Below are positions 51,929 to 60,740 of a stretch of 64,000 bases of DNA, one piece after another (within the stretch, counting starts at the first letter, position 1; the number at the start of each line of letters is the position of its first letter). The position numbers and the translations under genes are program-made. The notes beneath the pieces were generated by a model. That model had not been told where the DNA came from, did no database searches, and was given only the letters and a program-made list of their open reading frames with translations. This stretch comes from Nitrospirota bacterium (GTDB lineage Bacteria > JACPQY01), in assembly GCA_016180645.1 (NCBI GenBank), contig JACPAV010000010.1, positions 44,490 through 108,489 of the forward strand. The letters are read 5' to 3'.

Positions 51929-53446
51929 ATGAGCACACCCGTTCGAGTCGGAATCTTCGTCGCTCTCCTCCTTGGGGTGCTTCTGTGGGGGACACTCAAA
52001 CTGACCGGCGAGCGCGGGATCATGGGCGGGGGCTATCGGGTAAGCTTGGTTCTCGAGTCCGCCGAGGGACTGAGAGCGGGTGGTTTCGTCCGGATGGCGG
52101 GTGTTCCGATCGGGCAGGTGGAGTCCATCGAACTGGAGGGGACGAGCGCGCGAATCCACGTCCGAATCAAGGGCGACGTGCGACTCAGGGAAGATTGCCA
52201 GGTGACGGCGAAGACGACGGGAATCCTGGGCGATCGATTTCTCGACATCAGGGGGTGTACCGATGCAGCTCCCGAAATTCAGGACGGAGGGGAGATCAAA
52301 CGCATCGGGGTGTCTACGAGCCTCGATGAGATCACGTCCAAGCTGTCCGGGATTGCGGAGAACATCAAGTCGGTCACCGACGCCCTGAGCAGCGTTCTCG
52401 GTGGCAAGAAGGGGGAGGAGCAGTTCGGCGCCATGGTGGAGGACCTCCGTGGCACGATCCACAGCGTGCGACAGATTGTGGAGGAGAACCGCGGCGATTT
52501 CAGCCGGAGCATGGCCAATTTCAGGAAGATTTCGGAAAGCCTCGGGGAGTCGGCCCCGGTGATTGCCGACAAGCTTGAGCATGCGGCAGAGGATATTCAG
52601 GAGTTTGTGAAGAACAACCGTGGCCGCCTGGAAAAGGACCTGGAACAGTTCGACAAGATGGTGGCGGAATTGTCCGAGTCGGCCAAGAGCCTGAGAAACA
52701 TCACGGAAAAGATTGACAAGGGAGAGGGGACGCTCGGAAAGCTGGTGAATGACCCGGCACTGGCGGATTCGCTGACGAAGACCATCGGGGATGTGCAGGG
52801 CGCCGTGGAAAAGATCGGCCAACTCAAGATCGGCGTGGAATATCGCGGCGAGGTGATGATGGCGGACAGGCAGGGGGGGGGATCGGACACGGGCATGAAG
52901 AACTACCTTTCCGTTCGCGCCCAGCCGAGGCCGGACAAATACTTTCGATTCGGCGTGGTGGTGGACCCGCTCGCCGCCGAGATCGATCGGAGCCGGGAGT
53001 ACGATGCGACCGGCGCCGTCCGATTGGATGACAAGGGGAACCGCGTGGAGGCCGTAACGGCGTCCTCCAAAGACATCAGATTCTCGGTGGAAATCGCCAA
53101 GCGATACAGTTTCCTCACTCTTCGTGGAGGGCTTCTTGAGAGCACGGCCGGAGTGGGCATGGACATGCAGTTCTTCCGGGACGCCCTCATGTTTTCAGCC
53201 GAAGGATTCGACTTTGCCCGCGATGCCCGTCCACATCTCAAAGTACGAGCGGAATACACCTTTCTCCGGTACATCACGGCCAACGTGGGGTACGACGACC
53301 CCCTCTACCGGCCGGACACGCAGGAGAGAAACATATTGTTTGAGGAGTTCGGCGCGCGCCGGAGGCCGAGTGTGTTCTTTGGTGGGGGCATGCGATTTAC
53401 AGATGAGGATCTGAAAACTCTCCTGCCCTTCATTCCAGGCTTGTAG
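51929..53446 (+). CDS. mlaD: long MlaD-type MCE protein with beta-rich C-terminal domain
   Basis: A 505-aa protein. One N-terminal helix (RVGIFVALLLGVLLWGTLKL) anchors an MCE domain (~32-130: YRVSLVLESAEGLRAGGFVRMAGVPIGQV, VTAKTTGILGDRFLDI). A long helical coiled region follows (~130-300). The last ~200 residues alternate short strands with aromatic ends (YFRFGVVVDPLAAEIDR, YSFLTLRGGLLESTAGVGM, YITANVGYDDPLY), like an outer-membrane beta-barrel. E. coli MlaD is only 183 aa. It presumably carries lipids across the periplasm. Confidence 0.88.
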   Translation: MSTPVRVGIFVALLLGVLLWGTLKLTGERGIMGGGYRVSLVLESAEGLRAGGFVRMAGVPIGQVESIELEGTSARIHVRIKGDVRLREDCQVTAKTTGILGDRFLDIRGCTDAAPEIQDGGEIKRIGVSTSLDEITSKLSGIAENIKSVTDALSSVLGGKKGEEQFGAMVEDLRGTIHSVRQIVEENRGDFSRSMANFRKISESLGESAPVIADKLEHAAEDIQEFVKNNRGRLEKDLEQFDKMVAELSESAKSLRNITEKIDKGEGTLGKLVNDPALADSLTKTIGDVQGAVEKIGQLKIGVEYRGEVMMADRQGGGSDTGMKNYLSVRAQPRPDKYFRFGVVVDPLAAEIDRSREYDATGAVRLDDKGNRVEAVTASSKDIRFSVEIAKRYSFLTLRGGLLESTAGVGMDMQFFRDALMFSAEGFDFARDARPHLKVRAEYTFLRYITANVGYDDPLYRPDTQERNILFEEFGARRRPSVFFGGGMRFTDEDLKTLLPFIPGL

Positions 53447-53449
53447 GAT

Positions 53450-55093
53450 ATGGTTATCTCCTGCGGGAAGTGCGCCAAGTCGTTCCTCTTGCCGGATGAC
53501 AAGATCAAGCCCACAGGCACGCGCGTTCGGTGCAAACAGTGCGGGCATGAATTTGTCGTGATGCCTCCCACGGCTCCCCCACCGGCAGCAGAGGAGCCTA
53601 TTCTTCTTTCGGATCCCGATCCCCTCACCGTCACGCCTGCATCCGGGCTCCAGCGTTCTGCACCGCCGGCCTCCCAAGGGGGCGATGTCGCCTCGTCCTA
53701 CGAAATCACATTCCAAGGGTTGGAATCGGGTGGTCCAGCCCCGTCGGGCGAAGAACCTCCTTCTTCGGGAGGAATGAGCGACGCGGACCTCGTGTCCGCT
53801 CTGCAATCCGACCCGCTTCTGGCGGCGCCCGAAGAAGCCGCTCCGCCGGCGGGTGGAGATGTTTCGATCGACTTCGGAGTGCTGGATCAGGTTCCGGAGG
53901 CGCCGCCCCCTGTTTCTCTTTCCGCCGGTGCTGAACCTCCGTCCCCGGAGATGGATGCGCTTTCCATGGCGGAACCGGAGGCTTCCGCGTCCGCGCAGGA
54001 CGTATCCTCCCTGCAACTCGACAATCTCAGCCTCGAGGAGCCGCCCCCGGAAGAGCACGCGCCCTCGCTGATGGCCGAACCCATGCGCGGTGGCGGAAGC
54101 GGTGGCGCGGAATCTTCCTCGGCCGGAGCAGACCCGTTGGCCGGTCTCGATCTGGATTTCACGCTGGATGAGAAAGCGATGGGAGGCGGACTTTCGGAGT
54201 CGCATCTCTCCTCACCGTCCCCACCACCTCCTCCTGCCCCGCCTACCCCCGAACCCTCGATTTTTGAACCGACCTCGGTGGAATCTGCGCCGACCCCTCC
54301 ACCTGCTGCGGTTACGCAAGAGAGCTTGAAAGCCGAGTTCGAGTCTTTGGGACGCGACAGCCTGATCAAGGGGAACCTGGACGAGATTCAGGCCCCTGAG
54401 GCACCGGCCTACCCGTCGCCACCCTCACCGAGGGAACAGGAGCCGGTTCGGGCGGCCGCGACACCGACGTCAGTGGCCGCCAAGGTCGCGGCGCGGGCGG
54501 CGGAGAAGGAAAAGAAAGTCGCCCATCTCCGCCGGTTGGAGCTCCGGAGTTCGGGTTGGCTGACGGCCCCTCTTTGGCTAATCCTCCTGGCCGGATTTGG
54601 CGCGGCAGTGTGGTGGTTTTCGCCGGTCCCCATGCCCGGCATGGGCGAGCCGCCTTCGCGGGTGACCGTGGAATCGCTGATTGCTTCCCGGATCGGATTG
54701 CGTCCTGTGACGGAGGATGTCAGTCCGTCGATCCGCCGGGTTCGAGGCCGATCGTATCAGAATGCGTACGGTGAGAGCTTTTATATCGTCACGGGAGTTG
54801 TGCAGAAAATTCAGGCCGAAACCCAGACCCTGCGCGCCACGTTCCTCGATGCGCAGGGCTGGAAGATGGGTGAGGAGCCTGCCTACTGGGTGAAGGAGAT
54901 CCCGCCTCGTGAATTCGCGTTGCTGAGCCTCGTGGAGCTTCGTCAGGCGTTGACGAATCTGGCGGTGGGATTCCAGGAAGCGGGCGCTGATATTTCTTTT
55001 GCGATTGTTTATCCGACGCCGCTGAAAATTCCGGACCGCACTATCCTCGAATGGACCGACGCCGGACCTCGATCCCCCACCGGCGGTTCGTGA
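53450..55093 (+). CDS. MJ0042 zinc-ribbon and DUF3426-type protein
   Basis: A 547-aa protein. The N-terminus is an MJ0042 zinc ribbon (VISCGKCAKSFLLPDDKI ... VRCKQCGHEF, two CxxC pairs). A very long Pro/Ala/Ser/Glu-rich disordered region (about 40-350) follows, then one membrane helix (TAPLWLILLAGFGAAVWWF), and a DUF3426-like domain (YIVTGVVQKIQAETQTLRATFLDAQGWKM). Proteins of this build are frequent in Myxococcota and other deltaproteobacterial lineages; function unknown. It starts 3 nt after mlaD. Confidence 0.82.
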   Translation: MVISCGKCAKSFLLPDDKIKPTGTRVRCKQCGHEFVVMPPTAPPPAAEEPILLSDPDPLTVTPASGLQRSAPPASQGGDVASSYEITFQGLESGGPAPSGEEPPSSGGMSDADLVSALQSDPLLAAPEEAAPPAGGDVSIDFGVLDQVPEAPPPVSLSAGAEPPSPEMDALSMAEPEASASAQDVSSLQLDNLSLEEPPPEEHAPSLMAEPMRGGGSGGAESSSAGADPLAGLDLDFTLDEKAMGGGLSESHLSSPSPPPPPAPPTPEPSIFEPTSVESAPTPPPAAVTQESLKAEFESLGRDSLIKGNLDEIQAPEAPAYPSPPSPREQEPVRAAATPTSVAAKVAARAAEKEKKVAHLRRLELRSSGWLTAPLWLILLAGFGAAVWWFSPVPMPGMGEPPSRVTVESLIASRIGLRPVTEDVSPSIRRVRGRSYQNAYGESFYIVTGVVQKIQAETQTLRATFLDAQGWKMGEEPAYWVKEIPPREFALLSLVELRQALTNLAVGFQEAGADISFAIVYPTPLKIPDRTILEWTDAGPRSPTGGS

Positions 55094-55112
55094 GCTCGCT
55101 CCCCGAATTGGA

Positions 55113-55141
55113 TTGACAAGGGGGGGGCAGGCTCCTATAAG
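55113..55141 (+). promoter_or_regulatory. strong promoter of the mre-mrd gene cluster
   Basis: TTGACA (55113-55118), 17-bp spacer containing a G-run, TATAAG (55136-55141). The GTG start of mreB at 55150 is 8 nt after the -10, and no other start codon precedes the conserved MreB sequence, so translation must start at or within 2-3 nt of the 5' end of the mRNA. Confidence 0.7.
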
Positions 55142-55149
55142 TACCACCG

Positions 55150-56193
55150 GTGAGAATCGGTCTCGTCAACAGCATTCTGGGGCTTTTCTCCAACGATCTC
55201 GCGATCGATTTGGGAACGGCCACGACCCTTGTCTACTTGAAGGGGCAGGGGATCATCGCCCACGAGCCGTCCGTCGTCGCGGTCCACACCGATCCTCACG
55301 GCGTCAAGCGAGTCCTTGCCGTCGGCCTGGAAGCCAAGGAGATGCTGGGTAAGACGCCGGGAAACATCCAGGCGATTCGTCCGCTCAAGGATGGGGTCAT
55401 CGCCGATTTCGAAGTCACCGGTGAAATGCTGCGCTACTTTATCGCGAAGGCGCACAACCGCCGATCGCTCCTGAGGCCGCGCATTGTCATCTGCGTGCCC
55501 TACGGCATCACGGAAGTGGAGAAGCGGGCCGTGCGCGACTCCGCTGAAACGGCGGGGGCGCGCGAGGTGTACCTGATCGAAGAGCCCATGGCGGCGGCGA
55601 TCGGGGCCGGGCTTCCCATCACGGAACCCTCGGGCAACATGGTCGTAAGCATTGGCGGCGGCACGACCCAGGTGGCCGTGATTTCCCTGGCCGGGATCGT
55701 CACCAGCAAGTCCCTGCGCGTGGCGGGGGACAAGATGGACGAAGCGATCCTCCAATTCATCAAGAAAAAGTATAATCTGCTCATCGGTGAGCGGGCCGCC
55801 GAGAATATCAAGATCCAGATTGGGAACGCCTTTCCGATGAACGAAGTGCTCACCATGGAAGTCAAGGGGCTCGACCAAGTGTCCGGGTTGCCCAAGTCCA
55901 TCACCATCAATTCGGATGAAACGCGCGAAGCCCTTTCCGAACCGATCAACAACATTGTGGATACGCTGAAGGAGACCCTCGAACGGACACCGCCCGAACT
56001 GGCTGCCGATATTGTCGACCGCGGCGTCGTGCTCACCGGGGGGGGGTCGAAGCTCCACAATTTGGACCGTCTCCTTCGGGAAGAAACGGGTGTTCCGGTG
56101 GTGCTGGCCGACGAGCCCGATACGTGCGTCGTGCTCGGCTCGGGCAAGGTCCTCGACGAGATCGAGCTTCTCAAGCGGATCACCGTCGAGTAG
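55150..56193 (+). CDS. mreB: rod-shape actin homologue MreB with altered phosphate-2 motif
   Basis: A 347-aa bacterial actin organising lateral wall synthesis. Family blocks: [80 protein letters not shown] and [14 protein letters not shown]. The phosphate-2 loop, usually VDIGGGTTEVAV, reads [12 protein letters not shown]: Asp is Ser (AGC, near 55648) and Glu is Gln (CAG). The general-base Glu in EEPMAAA is kept. GTG 55150 is the only fitting start. First gene of mreBCD-mrdA-rodA. Confidence 0.95.
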   Translation: MRIGLVNSILGLFSNDLAIDLGTATTLVYLKGQGIIAHEPSVVAVHTDPHGVKRVLAVGLEAKEMLGKTPGNIQAIRPLKDGVIADFEVTGEMLRYFIAKAHNRRSLLRPRIVICVPYGITEVEKRAVRDSAETAGAREVYLIEEPMAAAIGAGLPITEPSGNMVVSIGGGTTQVAVISLAGIVTSKSLRVAGDKMDEAILQFIKKKYNLLIGERAAENIKIQIGNAFPMNEVLTMEVKGLDQVSGLPKSITINSDETREALSEPINNIVDTLKETLERTPPELAADIVDRGVVLTGGGSKLHNLDRLLREETGVPVVLADEPDTCVVLGSGKVLDEIELLKRITVE

Positions 56194-56202
56194 CGCGTTC
56201 GT

Positions 56203-57060
56203 TTGTTCCGCTTCCGAATCCAGATCGTCCTCGTCCTGATCGTTTTCCTCGCCGCGGGAAACGCCGTCTATCAAGCCAATCGAACCGGCCATCCCTCCAC
56301 CATGGCAGGAGAGAAATGGATGGTGGAGCTTTCGCTCTGGCCCACCCGTTGGTTTGCATGGCCGTTTCGTCAGGCCGCGAAAGTGTGGGATCGGTACGTG
56401 GCCTTGGTGGGCGTTTCGAAGGAGAACGAGTCGCTCAGGCGGCGCCTGGCGGAGCTGGAAATGGAAACGACGCGGCTGAAAGAGGTGGAGCTTTCCCACG
56501 GCCGGATGAAATCGCTCATGGAGTTTCGCGAAACGCTGCCCCAGGCCATGGTGGGTGCCCAGGTGGTCGCGCGAACGGAGGACGGGACATCCGCGGCCCT
56601 GTTCATCTCGACGGGGGCCAAGAAGGGTGTTTCAGCGGACGCGGCGGTGGTCGGCCTGGGAGGGTTGGTGGGCAGGGTGGTCACAGCGTCGCGCGACTAC
56701 GCGAAAGTCTTGCCTATGACGGACGCATCGAGCGCCGCCGGAGCCGTGGTCCAACGATCGAGGGTCCAGGCGGTTGTGCGAGGGGCGGGTCGGAACCGAT
56801 GCCGCCTGGAGCACGTCCCCGTCAACAGCGATGTCGGCGTGGGCGATGCGGTTGTGACCTCGGGTCTGGACGGCCTTTTCCCCCCCGGCCTCATGATCGG
56901 ACTGGTCAGCCGGGTGGAGCGGCCCACGGGCGCTTTCTTCGCGGAAATTGAATTGGCCCCGGCGGTCCGGATCAGCCAGTTGGAGGAAGTTCTGGTGATT
57001 TCGCCCGGCCGGGCGGATGAAACAAACCCCTCCACCGATTTCCCGGCAGGATCGCCATGA
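56203..57060 (+). CDS. mreC: rod-shape-determining protein MreC
   Basis: A 285-aa bitopic protein. An N-terminal helix (IQIVLVLIVFLAAGNAVY) precedes a coiled-coil (ENESLRRRLAELEMETTRLKEVE) and two beta domains (AQVVARTEDGTSAALFISTGAKKGV, DAVVTSGLDGLFPPGLMIGLV). MreC links MreB to PBP2. TTG 56203, 9 nt after mreB; its stop overlaps mreD by 4 nt. Confidence 0.92.
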   Translation: MFRFRIQIVLVLIVFLAAGNAVYQANRTGHPSTMAGEKWMVELSLWPTRWFAWPFRQAAKVWDRYVALVGVSKENESLRRRLAELEMETTRLKEVELSHGRMKSLMEFRETLPQAMVGAQVVARTEDGTSAALFISTGAKKGVSADAAVVGLGGLVGRVVTASRDYAKVLPMTDASSAAGAVVQRSRVQAVVRGAGRNRCRLEHVPVNSDVGVGDAVVTSGLDGLFPPGLMIGLVSRVERPTGAFFAEIELAPAVRISQLEEVLVISPGRADETNPSTDFPAGSP

Positions 57061-57593
57061 GGATCCTTCAATCGCCCGGGGCGGCGCCCGAGGTCCGCAG
57101 GGTCCGAATCCACCTGTTCTGCGTTCTAGCCGCCATGCTTCTCTTGGGTCTGGGCCCCTACCTGCCTTCTCCCATCCAGCCGGTCCACCTGTGTCTGGCC
57201 ACGGTGGTCTTTCTAGCCCTCAGCCGGCCTTCGTGGTCGGACCTGGTCGCGGTCTTCTTGTATGGGATCTGGATGGACTCTCTTTATTCGTGGTTCAAGG
57301 GCTACGCTCTGAGCTGGGTGGTCGTATACCTTCTCATCCAGGGACTTCTTCGGATCGTCCGCGTCAATTCCGTGGCGACCCGAACCGCCGTGGGAGCGGG
57401 GACCTTCACCGCCGTCTGGGCCGTGCGATGGCTCCTCAGCGAAACCTTCGATTCGGAAGGGGCGTATTTCCGGTGGGGTTGGCTTTTGCTGCAGCCCCTG
57501 CTGGGAGCCGGGTGGACCCTCCTCTGTTTCGTCCTGTACGAAAGGCTGGAGCGGGTGGGCAAGGAGAAATCACTGGTCTTCCGCGCCCGGTAG
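57057..57593 (+). CDS. mreD: rod-shape-determining protein MreD
   Basis: A 178-aa membrane protein with five or six helices (LFCVLAAMLLLGLGPYL, VHLCLATVVFLAL, ALSWVVVYLLIQGLLRIV). Sequence conservation in MreD is low; identification rests on size, topology and its place between mreC and mrdA. ATG 57057 overlaps mreC by 4 nt. Confidence 0.85.
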   Translation: MRILQSPGAAPEVRRVRIHLFCVLAAMLLLGLGPYLPSPIQPVHLCLATVVFLALSRPSWSDLVAVFLYGIWMDSLYSWFKGYALSWVVVYLLIQGLLRIVRVNSVATRTAVGAGTFTAVWAVRWLLSETFDSEGAYFRWGWLLLQPLLGAGWTLLCFVLYERLERVGKEKSLVFRAR

Positions 57594-57600
57594 CCGAAAT

Positions 57601-57629
57601 TTGAACGGGTTGACTGACAGTGAGATAAT
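57601..57629 (+). promoter_or_regulatory. internal promoter of mrdA
   Basis: TTGAAC (57601-57606), 17-bp spacer, GATAAT (57624-57629), then exactly 6 nt to GTG 57636. It would allow mrdA-rodA expression independent of mreB, as a leaderless message. Confidence 0.5.
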
Positions 57630-57635
57630 TCCCCG

Positions 57636-59483
57636 GTGAGCACCCGGTTTATCACCTCCGGTAAAGAAGAGCGGGACATCCGGCGCCGCCTGAAGATCTT
57701 TGTAATCGCCTGTTCGGCGCTCTTCGCGTTCATGCTGGTCCGACTGTGGACGCTCCAAGTGTTCAGCGGCGCGAAGTATCGGATTCAATCGGAGCGGAAC
57801 CGGATCCGCTTGGTGGAGGTGAAGGCGTTGCGCGGGGAGATTGTGGACCGCGCGGGACGGACCTTGGCCGAGAATCGCGCGGCGTTCGATCTTCTTGTGG
57901 TCAAGGAAGATGCTTCCAAAACGCTCGCTCGATCGCTGGGTTCGATTTCGCGCATCCTCGGCGTTCCCCGTGAAGATTTGGAATCGCGGATTGGATCGGC
58001 CCCCGCGGCGCCATTCGGCGAAATCCCGGTGGCCCGGGACCTCTCGTGGGAGCAAGTGGTGACCATCGAGGCGAAGGGCGCCGAGTTGCCCGGATTTCTC
58101 ATCCGACACGTCTTCGTGCGGCAGTATCCGTACAGTTCATTGGGGGCACACGTCCTCGGCCACTTGGGGGAGATTACGGAGCAGGAGGTGCGGCAGGAGC
58201 GTTACAAAGTGAAATACCGGCCGGGCGATTTGGTCGGCAAGCTGGGCGTGGAACGCAGCCAGGAGGAGTATCTCAAGGGCGTGGACGGAGGGGAGCTGGT
58301 CGAGGTGGACGCGTACGGTAGCCGGCAGACGGTTCTCGATCGGATCCCTTCAAATCCCGGCGCCAAGGTGTATCTCACTCTGGATCTGGATCTCCAGAAA
58401 GTGGCCGAGGCCGTGATGGAAGGAAAGGACGGTGCGGTGGTCGCCATGGACCCTCGGAATGGTGAGATCCTGGCCTTGGTGAGTCACCCCGCGTTCGATC
58501 CCAACGCGTTCAGCCGAGGCGTGGGCAGCGAGGCGTGGAGTTTGCTGGTCAACGCGCCGGCGAAACCCCTCCAGAACCGGGCCATCGCGGGAGGTTACTC
58601 ACCGGGGTCGACCTTCAAACTGGTTACGGCCCTCGCGGCGCTGGAGCAGGGGAGACTCGACCCCGACCATACGGTGAGATGCCGTGGGGAGTACCATTTT
58701 GGCGACCGGGCCTATCGGTGCTGGCGCGAGCACGGCCACGGGAGCGTCGCGCTCCACCGGGCGATCGTGGAGTCCTGCGATATTTTCTTCTATCTGGCCG
58801 GACTCACCGCCGGTATCGACGCGATTTCCGACACCGCGATGAAGCTGGGTCTCGGTCGGAAGACCGGGATCAACCTGTTGGGCGAGCAGCCCGGGCTCAT
58901 TCCCACCCGCGCATGGAAGCAGAAAGTCTACAAGCAGAAATGGATGGATGGGGAGACGCTGTCCGTTTCCATCGGGCAGAGTTTTGTGACCGTCACGCCG
59001 CTTCAACTGGCCACGGCCTACTCCACCTTCGCGAATGGAGGCAGCGTGTTCCGGCCGAGGGTGGTGTCCCGCGTGATCGGCCCGGAGGGGCAGTTCTACC
59101 AAGACTATCCGGTCCAAAAAGAGGGGGCCATTTCCTTCACGCCGGCGGCCTACAAAGAAGTTCTCGAGGGGTTGGAGGGTGTGGTCAGCGAGCCCACCGG
59201 GACCGGCTGGCGGGTCAAGATGAAGGACATCACGATTGCCGGGAAGACCGGTACGGCCCAGGTGGTCAAGATGAAGGAGCGGACCGAGGATAAGGACTTT
59301 GAAAAGATCCCCTACGAGTACCGTGACCACGCCTGGTTTGTGTGCTTCTTGCCTGCGGAGCAACCCCAGTTGGCCATCGCGGTGCTCGTTGAGCACGGCG
59401 GTCACGGCGCCTCCGCCGCCGCCCCCGTCGCACGCGCGATGATCGAGAGATATCTCGCCATTCGGAATCTCCCGAGCTTGTGA
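57636..59483 (+). CDS. mrdA: penicillin-binding protein 2 (peptidoglycan transpeptidase)
   Basis: A 615-aa class B PBP of the elongasome. After a membrane helix (IFVIACSALFAFMLVRLW), the pedestal domain carries GEIVDRAGRTLAENRAAFD. The transpeptidase domain has the catalytic triad motifs GYSPGSTFKLVTAL (SxxK), SCDIFFY (SxN-type position with Asp) and AGKTGTAQVV (KTG). GTG 57636 fits the promoter. It pairs with RodA downstream. Confidence 0.95.
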   Translation: MSTRFITSGKEERDIRRRLKIFVIACSALFAFMLVRLWTLQVFSGAKYRIQSERNRIRLVEVKALRGEIVDRAGRTLAENRAAFDLLVVKEDASKTLARSLGSISRILGVPREDLESRIGSAPAAPFGEIPVARDLSWEQVVTIEAKGAELPGFLIRHVFVRQYPYSSLGAHVLGHLGEITEQEVRQERYKVKYRPGDLVGKLGVERSQEEYLKGVDGGELVEVDAYGSRQTVLDRIPSNPGAKVYLTLDLDLQKVAEAVMEGKDGAVVAMDPRNGEILALVSHPAFDPNAFSRGVGSEAWSLLVNAPAKPLQNRAIAGGYSPGSTFKLVTALAALEQGRLDPDHTVRCRGEYHFGDRAYRCWREHGHGSVALHRAIVESCDIFFYLAGLTAGIDAISDTAMKLGLGRKTGINLLGEQPGLIPTRAWKQKVYKQKWMDGETLSVSIGQSFVTVTPLQLATAYSTFANGGSVFRPRVVSRVIGPEGQFYQDYPVQKEGAISFTPAAYKEVLEGLEGVVSEPTGTGWRVKMKDITIAGKTGTAQVVKMKERTEDKDFEKIPYEYRDHAWFVCFLPAEQPQLAIAVLVEHGGHGASAAAPVARAMIERYLAIRNLPSL

Positions 59484-59506
59484 CCCCACCCTTCCCCCGC
59501 CGGTGC

Positions 59507-59540
59507 GATTTGAAATCTCAAATTTCAAATTTGAGATTCG
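59507..59540. repeat. heptamer repeat between mrdA and rodA
   Basis: Units such as ATCTCAA, ATTTCAA, ATTTGAG form a 7-bp array that is also partly self-complementary. It resembles 38713-38737. It lies just before the rodA ribosome binding site and is not coding if rodA starts at 59554. Confidence 0.7.
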
Positions 59541-59547
59541 GAGGAGG
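59541..59547 (+). promoter_or_regulatory. rodA: ribosome binding site deciding the rodA start
   Basis: GAGGAGG lies 6 nt before GTG 59554. This strong Shine-Dalgarno favours 59554 over the longer frame from GTG 59503, whose first codons are repeat sequence. Confidence 0.65.
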
Positions 59548-59553
59548 TGGGGG

Positions 59554-60654
59554 GTGATTGAGGCCCGCCGCGTGCCGCGAGTGGACCCCGTCTTGTTCGG
59601 GGTATTCCTGTTTCTCCTGCTCTTCGGCGCGCTGAATGTGTACAGCGCATCCCGTTCCTATGCCGTTTCAGGCACACCGCTCTACGTCAAGCAGTTGGCG
59701 TGGTGCACTCTGAGCGCGGGGGCCTTTCTCATCGCCGCGCGTGTCCAAGTCCAAATCCTCCACAGTCTTGCCTATGCGCTCTACGCGCTCTTCATTCTCC
59801 TGCTGGTGGTCACCCATTTCTTCGGCTTCAAGGCCCTGGGCGCCCAGCGATGGATCGCCGTCGGAGGGTTCACGTTCCAGCCCTCGGAGGTGATGAAACT
59901 TCTCATCCCGCTGGCCATTGCGCGCTACCTGCATGGCGTGAAGGCCCCTCGAGGTTTCGGCCTCCGGGATTTGGTGGTGCCGCTGCTCCTGATCCTCTTG
60001 CCTGTTCTGCTCATCTTCAAGCAGCCCGATTTGGGCACGGCCAGCCAGATCGCTATCGCGTCGCTCACCCTTCTCCTGATGACCGACATCAAGCGCGGTC
60101 TCCTCATGCGGGCGCTCCTCATCGCCGCCATATCCGGTCCTTTGGGGTGGTTTATTCTAAAGGACTACCAGAAGCAAAGAATCATCACCTTCCTGAACCC
60201 CGAGAAATACGAGATGAGCTCCGGGTACCAGGTGATCCAATCCAAAATCGCGGTCGGGTCCGGACAGCTCTTTGGGAAGGGCTTCGCGCAGGGGACCCAG
60301 GCCCGTCTTCGTTTTCTACCGCAGCGGCACAGCGACTTCATCTACTCCGTCATTGCCGAGGAGTGGGGATTCCTGGGCAGCGGGCTCGTCCTTCTCCTCC
60401 TGTTCATTTTGTTCTTCAAAGGGATTCGGGTCGCCTATCTCACGAACAACATCTTCCAAACGTATCTCGTTGTGGGAATCATCGCCCAATTTGCGTGGCA
60501 GGCGGCCTTGAATGCCTTGATGGTCCTCGGTCTGCTGCCGGTGGTCGGCATGCCGATGCCGCTCTTGAGCTATGGAGGAACGAACCTCGTGGTGATGGGG
60601 GCCATCTTCGGGATCCTCTCGAATATCCGCTCCGAAACCGGCGCGCAGGCCTAG
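59554..60654 (+). CDS. rodA: peptidoglycan glycosyltransferase RodA (SEDS family)
   Basis: A 366-aa SEDS membrane polymerase with about ten helices. Conserved parts: NVYSASRSYAVSGTPLYVKQ, ALGAQRWIAVGGFTFQPSEVMKL, LLIFKQPDLGTA, GSGQLFGKGFAQGTQARLRFLPQRHSDFIYSVIAEEWGF and PLLSYGGTNLVVMG. The last block and FLPQRHSDFIY mark RodA/FtsW. It polymerises glycan strands together with PBP2. Confidence 0.95.
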   Translation: MIEARRVPRVDPVLFGVFLFLLLFGALNVYSASRSYAVSGTPLYVKQLAWCTLSAGAFLIAARVQVQILHSLAYALYALFILLLVVTHFFGFKALGAQRWIAVGGFTFQPSEVMKLLIPLAIARYLHGVKAPRGFGLRDLVVPLLLILLPVLLIFKQPDLGTASQIAIASLTLLLMTDIKRGLLMRALLIAAISGPLGWFILKDYQKQRIITFLNPEKYEMSSGYQVIQSKIAVGSGQLFGKGFAQGTQARLRFLPQRHSDFIYSVIAEEWGFLGSGLVLLLLFILFFKGIRVAYLTNNIFQTYLVVGIIAQFAWQAALNALMVLGLLPVVGMPMPLLSYGGTNLVVMGAIFGILSNIRSETGAQA

Positions 60655-60703
60655 CCCTCACGCCTCCGGCTTGTTCCCGAATGTCACCGCACCCGGGTGG
60701 CCC

Positions 60704-60740
60704 TTGACAAGAACACTAATTTGGGATAATTGTCCCAAAT
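60704..60740 (+). promoter_or_regulatory. promoter overlapped by a perfect palindromic operator
   Basis: TTGACA (60704-60709) is followed by GATAAT (60725-60730) at 15 bp or TAATTG at 17 bp. A perfect inverted repeat, ATTTGGGA (60719-60726) and TCCCAAAT (60733-60740), spans the -10 and abuts the ATG at 60741. The likely ligand is the HTH protein encoded directly downstream (autoregulation). Confidence 0.65.

Noticed and set aside
51056..52822. 588-codon minus-strand frame over mlaF and mlaD
   Set aside because: Antisense shadow of MlaF and MlaD, which have full catalytic and structural motifs on the plus strand.
55135..56499. 454-codon minus-strand frame over mreB
   Set aside because: Antisense of MreB; His/Arg/Asp-rich with no domain.
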